A DNA stretch of 29,371 bases. Source: a virus. The position numbers and the translations under genes were made by a program. The notes beneath the pieces are model-generated. The model was given only the letters and a program-made list of their open reading frames with translations. It was not told where the DNA came from and ran no database searches. The stretch lies in IMG/VR virus record IMGVR_UViG_3300000239_000014, positions 1 through 29,371 of that record. One strand, 5' to 3'. Positions 16,636 through 23,179 of the stretch are shown piece after piece. Numbering within the stretch: the stretch's first letter is position 1; each line of letters starts with the position of its first letter.

Positions 16636-16904
16636 TTAGAATCCTCTAGTATAGCTAAGACTTCAGCTTCTCTCATTATCAAGTATTCTTCTCCGTCGGT
16701 ATATATAATAGTACCTGCATAATCTGGATATGTAATATAGTCGCCAGACTTAAGAGTCTCAACTTTCGGTCCCACTTCAAGGACTACTCCCTTATTTGGT
16801 TTCTTTTGAGTTTCAGAAGAAACTAAGATACCGCTATCCGTCTTCTCTTTTACTGCGTCTGCTTGTACTAGTAATCTATTATCTAATGGTTTTATTTTAT
16901 TCAT
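16632..16904 (-). CDS. groES: GroES-like co-chaperonin (Cpn10)
   Basis: The 90-residue protein is a clear Cpn10: IKPLDNRLLVQ at the N-terminus, the mobile-loop region EKTDSGILVSSETQKKPNKGVVLEVGP (20-46) with the hydrophobic tripeptide ILV that docks on GroEL, KSGDYITYPDYAGT, and YLIMREAEVLAIL at the C-terminus. The length is close to the usual 95-100. No GroEL gene is in the window, so it would act with host GroEL, as T4 gp31 does, to fold a phage protein such as a capsid protein. AGGAGG lies inside the end of the upstream gene. It sits among early-type mini-genes, not with virion genes. Confidence 0.9.
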   Translation of the reverse strand: MNKIKPLDNRLLVQADAVKEKTDSGILVSSETQKKPNKGVVLEVGPKVETLKSGDYITYPDYAGTIIYTDGEEYLIMREAEVLAILEDSK

Positions 16905-17064
16905 CTTCTTTTCCTCCTAGGATTTCTATTGTCATTCTAATTTCACCTGCCAACCATTTCATAGTCGTAGGCTTTATTCCCGATTCATCTTTTTCTATTA
17001 AATCTAATAGTCCGTCTAAATGCGTAATAGCATTATCTACTTTCCATTTTACTATTGTTCTCAT
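16897..17064 (-). CDS. 55-aa hypothetical protein
   Basis: A 55-codon frame ATGA-coupled to the upstream gene ends eight bases inside groES and carries the groES ribosome binding site (AGGAGG) in its last codons. The product is a helical, mixed-charge peptide (NAITHLDGLLDLIEKDESG; GEIRMTIEILG). No family recognised. Confidence 0.55.
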   Translation of the reverse strand: MRTIVKWKVDNAITHLDGLLDLIEKDESGIKPTTMKWLAGEIRMTIEILGGKEDE

Positions 17065-17387
17065 TCTTCCTCCATTTTTAGTCTTTCTGTCGGGTCATAC
17101 ATCTGACCAACATCATCAATTACCATTTCATCGTCGCAAGTCATATTGTCTAGAGCATAGTCGTTATTCTTCTCTTGCTCTGCGTCTAACTTAGCTTGGT
17201 AGTCGTCTTGAAATTTAGGTTTACTATGTTCGTCTAGTTCGTGGTTTTCTCCAGTGTTGTTATCAACTAGCTCCGACGCCCAACCTGCACCTGGTATGTA
17301 TGTGCATTTTATTCTAAATCCTAGACTATGTAGTTTTGATGTCGCATTTACTACTTGTCTCTGTAATCTTATTGCTTCTTTACTCAT
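17061..17387 (-). CDS. Hypothetical 108-aa acidic protein
   Basis: The N-terminal third is basic and amphipathic (KEAIRLQRQVVNATSKLHSLGFRIKCTYIPGAGW), followed by an acidic, Asp-rich C-terminal region (NNDYALDNMTCDDEMVIDDVG) with many GAC codons. The ATG has GGTGAG-type pairing upstream and overlaps the previous gene by eight bases. No domain is recognised. Confidence 0.55.
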   Translation of the reverse strand: MSKEAIRLQRQVVNATSKLHSLGFRIKCTYIPGAGWASELVDNNTGENHELDEHSKPKFQDDYQAKLDAEQEKNNDYALDNMTCDDEMVIDDVGQMYDPTERLKMEEE

Positions 17388-17577
17388 TACTCACCTCCAT
17401 TTTATAAAGATACTCCGACATATCATTGTCGTCTCCTGCCATACTTATATCTTCTATAATATGACTTAAGTCTAACTCGCTTGTATTTACTTGATACTCT
17501 ACTCCGTCTAACATTACAAAGACTCCACTTAGCTCTGCGTTATTTCTTAAGTATCCTGATGTTATTTTCTTACTCAT
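17380..17577 (-). CDS. Hypothetical 65-aa acidic protein
   Basis: The product starts MSKKITSGYLRNNAELSG and has a beta-type middle (VFVMLDGVEYQVNTSELDL) and an acidic C-terminus. It overlaps both neighbours by eight bases, so the four genes 16897-17899 form one coupled block. No family recognised. Confidence 0.55.
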   Translation of the reverse strand: MSKKITSGYLRNNAELSGVFVMLDGVEYQVNTSELDLSHIIEDISMAGDDNDMSEYLYKMEVSNE

Positions 17578-17899
17578 TACTGCCTCCGTCTATTCCCTTG
17601 CCTTCCATTCCTGGAAAAGGTCTAGGTTGTTGTTCTTCTGCAAAGTAGTAGTCGTCGTCATAAGTGTCGCAGTTATAATCTCCGTCTAGCCACACTAGTA
17701 AGTTACTCTTAACTTCGTCGTATATTTCGTCATATATAGAATCTAAATCGTAGTTTTCATTAAATTCTCTTATTGCGTAATTTACTGCGTCTTCATTATT
17801 CTCTGCCTCTACATCTACAGTAGTCTCAAAACTAGTCATTAAATCTGAAATGTCATATTCTACTGGAATGCTTACTCTTACTTTATATTTCTTATTCAT
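17570..17899 (-). CDS. Hypothetical 109-aa acidic protein
   Basis: The N-terminus YKVRVSIPVEYDISDL followed by TTVDVEAENNEDAVNYAIREFNENYDLD resembles a strand-helix unit typical of small phage early proteins, and the rest is very acidic (YNCDTYDDDYYFAEE) with a Pro/Gly-rich end. CCGGAGA lies seven bases before the ATG. It is the first gene downstream of the structured element at 17916-18033, and so the most likely gene under its control. Confidence 0.6.
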   Translation of the reverse strand: MNKKYKVRVSIPVEYDISDLMTSFETTVDVEAENNEDAVNYAIREFNENYDLDSIYDEIYDEVKSNLLVWLDGDYNCDTYDDDYYFAEEQQPRPFPGMEGKGIDGGSNE

Positions 17900-18041
17900 T
17901 ATTTTCTCCGGTTAAAGTGGTGGATAGGTTTGCCAACCGATTATATTCGCAATTAAATATTAGGGAAAGGCGGGGTTCAATACCCGCAACTATCCTTATA
18001 ATAGTTTTTAATTGTTTATATTTATCCACCACTAGTTTCAT
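17892..18041 (-). CDS. Doubtful 49-aa frame over the structured element
   Basis: An ATG at 18041, nine bases after a -10 box, opens a 49-codon frame ending eight bases inside the next gene. The frame runs exactly through the inverted repeats and tRNA-like hairpin, and the piece VAGIEPRL is the kind of peptide produced by reading a tRNA T-arm backwards. A longer version from TTG 18101 exists. I think structure, not protein, is what is conserved here, but a leaderless mini-gene cannot be excluded. Confidence 0.25.
   Translation of the reverse strand: MKLVVDKYKQLKTIIRIVAGIEPRLSLIFNCEYNRLANLSTTLTGENNE
17916..18033. ncRNA. Structured 118-nt leader/tRNA-like element
   Basis: An 11-base inverted repeat (17916-17926 with 18023-18033) closes a 118-nt segment. 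Inside lie GGATAG/CTATCC (17922-17927 with 17990-17995), ATATT/AATAT (17943-17947 with 17956-17960) and a GC-rich hairpin GCGGG/CCCGC (17970-17974 with 17983-17987) whose loop holds GTTCAATA. The GGATA bases can pair either with CTATCC or with TATCCACC, so two folds exclude each other. On the plus strand 17922-17995 has tRNA size with acceptor-, anticodon- and T-arm-like stems, but no proper D-arm, and eight-base loops. On the minus strand it forms the leader of the 17570-17899 gene, starting about ten bases after the predicted transcription start. A switch-like leader or a decayed tRNA are the two readings. Confidence 0.45.
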
Positions 18042-18050
18042 ATTCTTAAG

Positions 18051-18079
18051 ATAATACATATTATATACATAAAATCCAA
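18051..18079 (-). promoter_or_regulatory. Putative promoter, TTGGAT-17-TATTAT
   Basis: Leftward TTGGAT (18079-18074), a 17-base spacer ending in TG, and TATTAT (18056-18051) stand between a terminator and the structured element. It would start a new transcript near 18044 serving the 17899-16632 block. Confidence 0.4.
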
Positions 18080-18162
18080 GCTTTTTATTGTCATTTGTCA
18101 ATTATTTTGTCCTTTCTAGTCGAGCTGTCATTGAGCTACTATAATAATATTATAAAAATAAA

Positions 18163-18213
18163 TCCAAAAAATAGCAGACAAAACCGATAAAAATGTCGAT
18201 TCTACCTGCTATT
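18163..18213 (-). terminator. Rho-independent terminator after the amidoligase gene
   Basis: Reading leftward, AATAGCAG (18213-18206) pairs with CTGCTATT (18177-18170), and the second arm runs straight into a T tract (CTATTTTTTGG). The hairpin begins 12 bases after the amidoligase stop. The loop is long (28 bases) with a small inner stem. It isolates the amidoligase unit from the promoter at 18051-18079. Confidence 0.6.
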
Positions 18214-18224
18214 CTCTTTTTATG

Positions 18225-19961
18225 CTACAAGGTATACTGGAGTAATTCCCTGTTTCTACCATGAACGTCAAATAGACTTCCAAGTTCACTTGCATAATAT
18301 GTGCTAGATATTAATGGATAGTCTATTAAAGGAAACTGACTACCTAAGCTATCTACGTATTTGAATGACATTGTCTTTTTGTCAAACTCTACTATGCTTG
18401 TTCTATTGTCAAAACACTTGTCTATATGTTCTTTATCTGCGTTTATCTCAACCATACGAGACTTCATAAATTCTGCAGTTTCGTCAGGTATGTTGAAAGT
18501 GTCAAATATATTACTAATAGACATTACTGCTTGTTGTGGTCTTGTTCTCACATGATTCAACATAGGTTGCAATAGATAAGGTTTATCTCTTTTTGGCAAT
18601 CTAAGATAACGTCGCATTTTCTCACTATCTGTCATATAACCCTTAATCGACACAGAATCTCTAGCATAGGTATTATTAGATTCCATCTCTCTTACCTTTT
18701 TGTCAATCGCTCTATTATACAACGATTTAAACATTCTAGACTGATTAAGGTTTGGGTCGTATGCAAACTCGTCACGCATACTCTGCCCTATTTCATAAGC
18801 AGTGTCTACGACATTAGACCAAAATATAGACCAGTGTCGCATTTTTTCGGGGTTCAATGTCCCTGCGTGGTATCTTATCTCTATACCTTGATTAGCCTGA
18901 AAATGAGAATGGAGATTAAATCCATGATAACGCTTGTCGTTATATTTGTCGTTAGTAAAAGAACCATTGTCATACCAAAAATCGACGAATGCATCTCTAC
19001 TTGTAATATAAGAGAAGTCGTTAAGCGACTGACTGACAGGCTTACACCACCTACCATTTAATCTAGAAGGAGGAACCCACATATAGACGTGAGGCTCTAT
19101 CAACTTAACTAGTAAAGTTAAGACAGAAAAATGATACCAGTCATAATCTCTGCAGTCTATATGTAAATGCATACCACAATGTCTACTTACGTAGGCACCA
19201 TTCGCATGCTTCAATACATCACATATCGTCTGAACGTCCTTATGAAGGATATCGCCTCGTCTAGGTTGCATAACTACTTCTGTCCCATACTCATGCTCTC
19301 CTCTTCTTACGGAGCCGTCTCCAGGAATATGTAGTCTACCTAAATGCCTATTGTCTTCAGGGTTGTTGCTTCCTAATATAGTATGGTCTATATTACATTT
19401 ATCTTCTAATCTACTTTGTGCTATAGACATATCTAATTCAAATCTCAAATTACCTTCATCTACATATTCATGGAAATTAGTCTCTATCTCAATTCCCATA
19501 TATCTTTTAGAAGGTATCAATTTAAATGTGTCTCTAGAGTAGTAGTCTTTTCGAGGACTAGTAAAAGACTCTGCAGTTTTAACGTATTCGTTAGAATATA
19601 CGTCCCATGAAGGATAATCGTCAGATGGTTGATAACAATCTTCGCAATAATATTCTCCTTCATTTTCGTCGTAGACAAAATTGTCATGAGTGTCTTCATG
19701 TCCACATTCATAACAAGTAGATATGTTCTCACTATAACAATCGTCGCAATAAGGGTCTGAATTAACCCAATAGATATTGTCTACATGGGTTGTTTCGTCG
19801 CATTCTCTACACATTGTGTAATCCTCGTCGCAACTCTGACATATTTCGTCGTTATCGGCATTATAAACCGGTTCGTCTGTAGTTATGTCTGTGCTACAAT
19901 CTGCACAACACTCAATTTCAGACTCTATCGCTTCGTTAATAGCTCTATCTGTCTGTGGCAT
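18225..19961 (-). CDS. Putative amidoligase (GS-like COOH-NH2 ligase) with N-terminal zinc ribbons
   Basis: The 578-residue protein has two parts. Residues 18-109 hold paired cysteines at 19/22, 41/44, 51/54, 72/75, 83/86 and 106/109, alternating with acidic residues, as in tandem LIM- or treble-clef-like zinc ribbons. Residues about 150-400 match the Amidoligase_2 pattern of the glutamine-synthetase-like COOH-NH2 ligases: YMGIEIET (154-161), GDGSVRRGEHEYGTEVV (214-230), HCGMHLHIDC (261-270) and IEIRYHAGTLN (360-370), which supply the metal and ATP ligands. Such enzymes join a carboxylate to an amine using ATP. The last 180 residues are unassigned. The gene overlaps the upstream class II amidotransferase by 17 bases, which suggests ammonia or an aminated intermediate is passed between them. 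The substrate is unknown; the zinc part could recognise a protein or nucleic acid. Confidence 0.85.
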   Translation of the reverse strand: MPQTDRAINEAIESEIECCADCSTDITTDEPVYNADNDEICQSCDEDYTMCRECDETTHVDNIYWVNSDPYCDDCYSENISTCYECGHEDTHDNFVYDENEGEYYCEDCYQPSDDYPSWDVYSNEYVKTAESFTSPRKDYYSRDTFKLIPSKRYMGIEIETNFHEYVDEGNLRFELDMSIAQSRLEDKCNIDHTILGSNNPEDNRHLGRLHIPGDGSVRRGEHEYGTEVVMQPRRGDILHKDVQTICDVLKHANGAYVSRHCGMHLHIDCRDYDWYHFSVLTLLVKLIEPHVYMWVPPSRLNGRWCKPVSQSLNDFSYITSRDAFVDFWYDNGSFTNDKYNDKRYHGFNLHSHFQANQGIEIRYHAGTLNPEKMRHWSIFWSNVVDTAYEIGQSMRDEFAYDPNLNQSRMFKSLYNRAIDKKVREMESNNTYARDSVSIKGYMTDSEKMRRYLRLPKRDKPYLLQPMLNHVRTRPQQAVMSISNIFDTFNIPDETAEFMKSRMVEINADKEHIDKCFDNRTSIVEFDKKTMSFKYVDSLGSQFPLIDYPLISSTYYASELGSLFDVHGRNRELLQYTL

Positions 19962-20973
19962 TAGCTTCCTCTTCCCATTTTAAGCTGTCGTAGTATTGTT
20001 CTTCAGATATCTGTTCTTCAGACTTTATTTCGCCTGAGACATTATCTAGAAAATACCACTCTTGCTGTGTTTCGTCCCAAAACCACTCCTCCGGTCTACC
20101 TCCGTAGACTTGTGATAGATGTAATGTCTCGTTATCTATCATAGACTGGGGAACTATAGGTTCCCATTCGTCGTCTGTAAGACTCCAGGCATTCGTCTGA
20201 ACTTGTGTTGGGTACTTGTTAATCTGATATTGATATACTCTAGAATCGTATTTAAATGATTCTTTGACTACATTCATTTTCTCGTCAGTAAACTTACTAA
20301 CGTCAAACGTGTAAAGTGTATTTTTATTTAAACTAAATACGTCTGCTTCAATGTTATTCATTGTCAATGCGTCCTCAATAAATTCCGATTCACTAGCATA
20401 AAATAACGTCTTCATTGACGGAATGTATGCCACGTGTAAAGGTCTATTACTTTCTCTACATAGATATAATACCATTGGATTTGCTTTGACAAAAGACAAC
20501 GCAAAGTCTGAGTCAAAATCTTTGACTGCTTCTTGTATGTTGTCGTTGTCGTTAATTGCTTTAAATATCAATTGAGAGTCTACCGGACATTGTTTGTCTA
20601 ATTGAGTCTCCATTTCTTTGACATTGTAAACACAGCCATTATGAGCACCGACGACGTCGCCTACTCTGAAAGGGTGTGCATTTGATTTGACTATTGCTCC
20701 TTGTGTAGCAAAACGCGTATGTCCTAGCAATATAAATGAATCGTCTTTTAATGACTTAACAGACTCGTTATATTCCAAAGTGTCTACAAATTTACTAGAC
20801 GGCAATAGTGACTTGTGAATCCTAGTCGAACTACCGACTCTTGCAATTCCTGACGATTGACTACCTCTAGTCTCGCTATCTATTGCAATTTCCCTTAATA
20901 CCTTTTTGACAATATTTAATTGCTTCGTAGTATAAGGTGTCGGTGATTTCGCTATTCCATATATTCCACACAT
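19945..20973 (-). CDS. Class II glutamine amidotransferase (Ntn-type)
   Basis: The 342-residue protein starts MCGIYGIAKS, so removal of Met exposes the catalytic Cys2. Further class II marks are ETRGSQSSGIA (34-44), GHTRFATQG (84-92), NAHPF (98-102), GAHNG (109-113, the oxyanion-hole Asn-Gly) and VDSQLIF (131-137), as in GlmS and PurF glutaminase domains. It releases ammonia from glutamine. Unlike GlmS, the remaining 130 residues contain no sugar isomerase domain but an acidic, Trp-rich tail (EEWFWDETQQEWYFLDN). The acceptor is probably the amidoligase encoded directly downstream with a 17-base overlap. AGGAGA precedes the ATG. Confidence 0.9.
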   Translation of the reverse strand: MCGIYGIAKSPTPYTTKQLNIVKKVLREIAIDSETRGSQSSGIARVGSSTRIHKSLLPSSKFVDTLEYNESVKSLKDDSFILLGHTRFATQGAIVKSNAHPFRVGDVVGAHNGCVYNVKEMETQLDKQCPVDSQLIFKAINDNDNIQEAVKDFDSDFALSFVKANPMVLYLCRESNRPLHVAYIPSMKTLFYASESEFIEDALTMNNIEADVFSLNKNTLYTFDVSKFTDEKMNVVKESFKYDSRVYQYQINKYPTQVQTNAWSLTDDEWEPIVPQSMIDNETLHLSQVYGGRPEEWFWDETQQEWYFLDNVSGEIKSEEQISEEQYYDSLKWEEEANATDR

Positions 20974-20976
20974 AGT

Positions 20977-21108
20977 CTAATCTCCTATTTTGGTTATCGT
21001 TACATTAATTGTCTTTCGACAAGTCTTCGTGACAAGGTCATAATCGACGAGAAAGGATTCCGTCTCTATGCTCTCGACAAAGCCTAGATAATAATTATGC
21101 CTTGTCAC
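20977..21108 (-). CDS. Possible 43-aa mini-protein with GTG start
   Basis: A GTG-started frame fills the gap between two genes and stops three bases before the amidotransferase ATG, carrying that gene's ribosome binding site (AGGAGA) in its last codons. AGGGA lies nine bases before the GTG. The product is mixed in charge with strand-like segments (YYLGFVESIETESFLVDYDLV). The fit to both borders supports it; nothing identifies its role. Confidence 0.45.
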   Translation of the reverse strand: MTRHNYYLGFVESIETESFLVDYDLVTKTCRKTINVTITKIGD

Positions 21109-21110
21109 TA

Positions 21111-21326
21111 TTAATTCGTCCCTACTCGTCTAGCTAGTGTTAATATCCTAGTAGACTGATTGTTAAAACTTCTCGTATTGTGTTGCCATACGTTAAATAA
21201 ATCTCTTGTCAAGTTCTTATACTTGCGTCTTAAAAACCAAGCACGTCTGTTATAATCTAACTTTCTTTGCTCAGAAAGGGACAACGTAATTTGTCGTCCC
21301 TTATTATCTTTCTTCATTACTATCAT
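21111..21326 (-). CDS. Hypothetical 71-aa strongly basic protein
   Basis: The product is rich in Arg and Lys (NRRAWFLRRKYKNLTRDLF; LTLARRVGTN) and probably binds nucleic acid or another polyanion. It starts one base after the previous stop. No family is recognised, and an internal ATG at codon 4 could be the true start. Confidence 0.5.
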   Translation of the reverse strand: MIVMKKDNKGRQITLSLSEQRKLDYNRRAWFLRRKYKNLTRDLFNVWQHNTRSFNNQSTRILTLARRVGTN

Positions 21327-21327
21327 T

Positions 21328-21549
21328 TTATAGTCTATCTCTCGTTATAAGGTGTAAGCATTCTAACCCGTCGTTTAATGATTCATATCCGTTTGTCATT
21401 AGGTTAGCCATCTCTACGCATTCCGTCTTATTAATCTCTAAATCGGCGACTAATATATTTGCGTCTACTCTTACATTTAATATCGCTCTTTTAATACGTC
21501 CTAATTCATTGACTATACGTCTACGTTCTTTTATCTGTTCATCTATCAT
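21328..21549 (-). CDS. Hypothetical 73-aa helical protein
   Basis: The product is helical, with a basic N-terminus (EQIKERRRIVNELGRIKRAIL) and an acidic, Leu-rich remainder. It overlaps the upstream gene by four bases (ATGA). No family recognised. Confidence 0.5.
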   Translation of the reverse strand: MIDEQIKERRRIVNELGRIKRAILNVRVDANILVADLEINKTECVEMANLMTNGYESLNDGLECLHLITRDRL

Positions 21550-21743
21550 TTTTCTTCCTTTTCTTCTTCTAGTTTACGTTCAATCATTATGACTAGATTA
21601 TATAACCTGTCGCAAGTGTCTACACACTCACACCACGTTATTAAGTTCTTAAGAAGAGTTCTAGTCTCTAAGTTAATACCGAGATTATAATTTACTCTCT
21701 TACCTCTTATTATAATCTTACCATTTTCGTCTCTTTTTATCAT
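21546..21743 (-). CDS. Hypothetical 65-aa protein
   Basis: A basic beta-type start (KRDENGKIIIRGKRVNYN) precedes a helical part with Cys residues (ITWCECVDTCDRLYNL) and a Glu/Lys tail. GGAAGACAA precedes the ATG and the gene is ATGA-coupled at both ends. No family recognised. Confidence 0.5.
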   Translation of the reverse strand: MIKRDENGKIIIRGKRVNYNLGINLETRTLLKNLITWCECVDTCDRLYNLVIMIERKLEEEKEEK

Positions 21744-21910
21744 TTGTCTTCCTTTCCCTTTAAGACATTACCGGCTTTAATAAATAAATTAATTAAAGAC
21801 TTTTTGTCTATTGTTAACCCGTTATTATAGTCTTCTAATTGAGAATTGACTATATTTTTAACGTAGTTTAAATATGCTACGCTTTTATTATCGTTACATT
21901 TTTTACACAT
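21740..21910 (-). CDS. 56-aa hypothetical protein
   Basis: A 56-codon frame, ATGA-coupled to the next gene, starts MCKKCNDNKS, with one CxxC pair, and continues as a helix with Lys/Asn-rich composition. The final codons provide GGGAAAGGAAG as ribosome binding site for the next gene. The overlap on both sides supports it as real. Confidence 0.5.
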   Translation of the reverse strand: MCKKCNDNKSVAYLNYVKNIVNSQLEDYNNGLTIDKKSLINLFIKAGNVLKGKEDK

Positions 21911-22007
21911 TATGTCTGCTCTCTTTCCTAGACATCATAGAGTCTAGCTTATTGTTTATATACAAAGTCTTAATCAAATCTTTTGTCTGTTTTGTGGGGT
22001 TAGACAT
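21903..22007 (-). CDS. 34-aa mini-protein
   Basis: A 34-codon frame starts inside the stop of the upstream gene (TAATG) and ends eight bases within the next. The peptide is basic (SNPTKQTKDLIKTLYINNK; SRKESRHNV). Only the coupling pattern supports it. Confidence 0.4.
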   Translation of the reverse strand: MSNPTKQTKDLIKTLYINNKLDSMMSRKESRHNV

Positions 22008-22423
22008 TACCTGTCAATCTGTCTGTTACGTCTTGATTGTCTCTTTGCCTTGCGTAGACTTTTAAGTCCTTTTTCTACGTTTGACGTTTCTAGAACGTGT
22101 CTTCGGCTGTGTGTCTCATATTTGTCCATATAGTTGCTATCGACTCTTAATATTGTATTGTCCTTTAAATACTTGTTAGCGTAAAGGGCAATTACTACGT
22201 CTGACTCTGCTTTAGACATGCTTTCGAATACGTCTACGTCTCCTGCTTTGTCTTGATACCTAGGACGGACAAGCTCTATGGTAACGTCTACCCTTCCTTT
22301 ATTGTCTTCTATTGCATAAACCTCAATTCCTACCTTTGGCTTCGGGACGTCGATTTCTCGTGTCCATAATTGACTGCAACAAGGACATTTATCAGTAATC
22401 GTCTTTTTCATTGTTTCCGACAT
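22007..22423 (-). CDS. Hypothetical 138-aa protein, first gene of the leftward unit
   Basis: The product has a CPCC pair near the N-terminus (13-16), a beta-rich middle (VGIEVYAIEDNKGRVDVTIELVRPRY), and a strongly basic C-terminus (LRKAKRQSRRNRQIDR). AAAGGA lies before the ATG within GAAAGGAAATA, a leader word shared with genes 23280 and 23561. Being first after a promoter in the early-type operon it may be expressed first; function unknown. Confidence 0.55.
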   Translation of the reverse strand: MSETMKKTITDKCPCCSQLWTREIDVPKPKVGIEVYAIEDNKGRVDVTIELVRPRYQDKAGDVDVFESMSKAESDVVIALYANKYLKDNTILRVDSNYMDKYETHSRRHVLETSNVEKGLKSLRKAKRQSRRNRQIDR

Positions 22424-22480
22424 ATTATTTCCTTTCGTCGTTTTTGAAATGCGTTGTAGATGTAATTATTTGCATAGCAA

Positions 22481-22509
22481 AATATACAACTTTTTGACGA
22501 CAATAACAA
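22481..22509 (-). promoter_or_regulatory. Putative promoter of the main leftward unit
   Basis: TTGTTA (22509-22504), 17 bases ending in TG, and TATATT (22486-22481) read leftward; transcription would start near 22474 and give a 50-base leader with GAAAGGAAATA before ATG 22423. Confidence 0.45.
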
Positions 22510-22560
22510 GCGACGTTCGGGTTTATTTTGTCCAGCCTAAACTATTTTGTCGGGGAGGAT

Positions 22561-22588
22561 TGAAAGCTAGGCGAAAGTCTAGCTTTCA
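22561..22588. repeat. 12-bp palindromic hairpin with GAAA loop
   Basis: TGAAAGCTAG (22561-22570) pairs perfectly with CTAGCTTTCA (22579-22588); the intervening GC-GAAA-GT adds a G-U and a C-G pair and a GNRA tetraloop on the plus strand. It lies upstream of the lone rightward gene, with no T tract, so it is not a standard terminator. A related palindrome with the same core GCTAG/CTAGC lies downstream at 23143-23179. Confidence 0.6.
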
Positions 22589-22697
22589 GCTATAGTCCAG
22601 CTTACAGGTGGATTCTCACAGGATATAAAAAGAAAAAAAGATTATAAAAGACAAAATAATCCTTGTGCCTTATGTTAGAAATGACTATTTTATAGGT

Positions 22698-23054
22698 ATG
22701 AGTAACAAAATAACGCAGGGATTAGCAGAATTACTAAAAGCCAAAGGTATAACTGCCCAAGAAATGAAGGACTTTAATGTCTCCGTTTCAGTTCCTGCAA
22801 CAAATGAAGGACGCGTTGTTGCTAACGCGTCGAAGTTGGCACAAAGCAACGACAAAGCCGTCGCAAAAGATGGCGAAAGAATCTTAGAATTAATTCAAGA
22901 TTCATCAAGAGAGAAAGAGTTAAATTCTCTAATTCGTAAACACGAGGGCGAAATGGTTTTTACAAAGCCCCTTAAAAATGCCGAAACCGGCGAAATAGAA
23001 GAGACTGAAACATTGCCCCAATTAAAGGACAATTTTGAGTCTAGGAAGGTATAA
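22698..23054 (+). CDS. Lone rightward 118-aa hypothetical protein
   Basis: This is the only rightward gene between 10.5 and 24.4 kb. From ATG 22698 the protein has 118 residues: a helical start (QGLAELLKAKGITAQEMKDF) that might be a helix-turn-helix, a middle rich in Ala, Asn and Lys, and an acidic C-terminus (KNAETGEIEETETLPQL). A GTG at 22665 could add 11 residues, but neither start has a clear ribosome binding site. Codon use is visibly more GC-rich than in the late genes (GCC, GCG, GTC). Strong palindromes flank it. A regulator is possible, based only on location in the divergent control region. Confidence 0.55.
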   Translation: MSNKITQGLAELLKAKGITAQEMKDFNVSVSVPATNEGRVVANASKLAQSNDKAVAKDGERILELIQDSSREKELNSLIRKHEGEMVFTKPLKNAETGEIEETETLPQLKDNFESRKV

Positions 23055-23063
23055 TATAACAAA

Positions 23064-23094
23064 AGCCCCGCTTTCTTAGGACGTTAGCGGGGTT
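23064..23094 (-). terminator. GC-rich hairpin, leftward terminator
   Basis: AGCCCCGCT (23064-23072) pairs with AGCGGGGTT (23086-23094), nine pairs including one G-U. On the minus strand it is followed by CTTTTG, giving a leftward terminator; on the plus strand no T tract follows. It would stop leftward transcription from running antisense through the lone gene. Confidence 0.55.
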
Positions 23095-23099
23095 CCTCT

Positions 23100-23124
23100 A
23101 TACCGGCTATAATTTAGCCGGTAT
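23100..23124. repeat. 10-bp palindrome
   Basis: ATACCGGCTA (23100-23109) and TAGCCGGTAT (23115-23124) pair perfectly around a five-base loop TAATT. It is the middle one of three palindromes in 120 bases and has no T tract. It could be a protein-binding site or part of a small RNA. Confidence 0.55.
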
Positions 23125-23142
23125 AATGGGTATCGTCGGGGG

Positions 23143-23179
23143 TTAGAGCTAGACTAAGTCACTTATAGTCTAGCTCTAA
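23143..23179. repeat. 14-bp perfect palindrome, possible small RNA
   Basis: TTAGAGCTAGACTA (23143-23156) pairs perfectly with TAGTCTAGCTCTAA (23166-23179) around nine bases. A further GTATCG/CGATAC (23130-23135 with 23201-23206) encloses it, and GCTTTTTTTT follows at 23214, so a rightward small RNA of about 90 nt that ends in the T run is conceivable. The core resembles the hairpin at 22561-22588. Confidence 0.55.

Noticed and set aside
17922-17995. Canonical tRNA gene on the plus strand
   Set aside because: Acceptor and T-arm-like stems exist, but no D-arm, the anticodon and T loops have eight bases, and the acceptor has a bulge; kept only as a structured element.
17892-18101. 69-codon frame starting at TTG 18101
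   Set aside because: It begins upstream of the likely promoter and reads through stems; at most the shorter 49-codon version could be translated.
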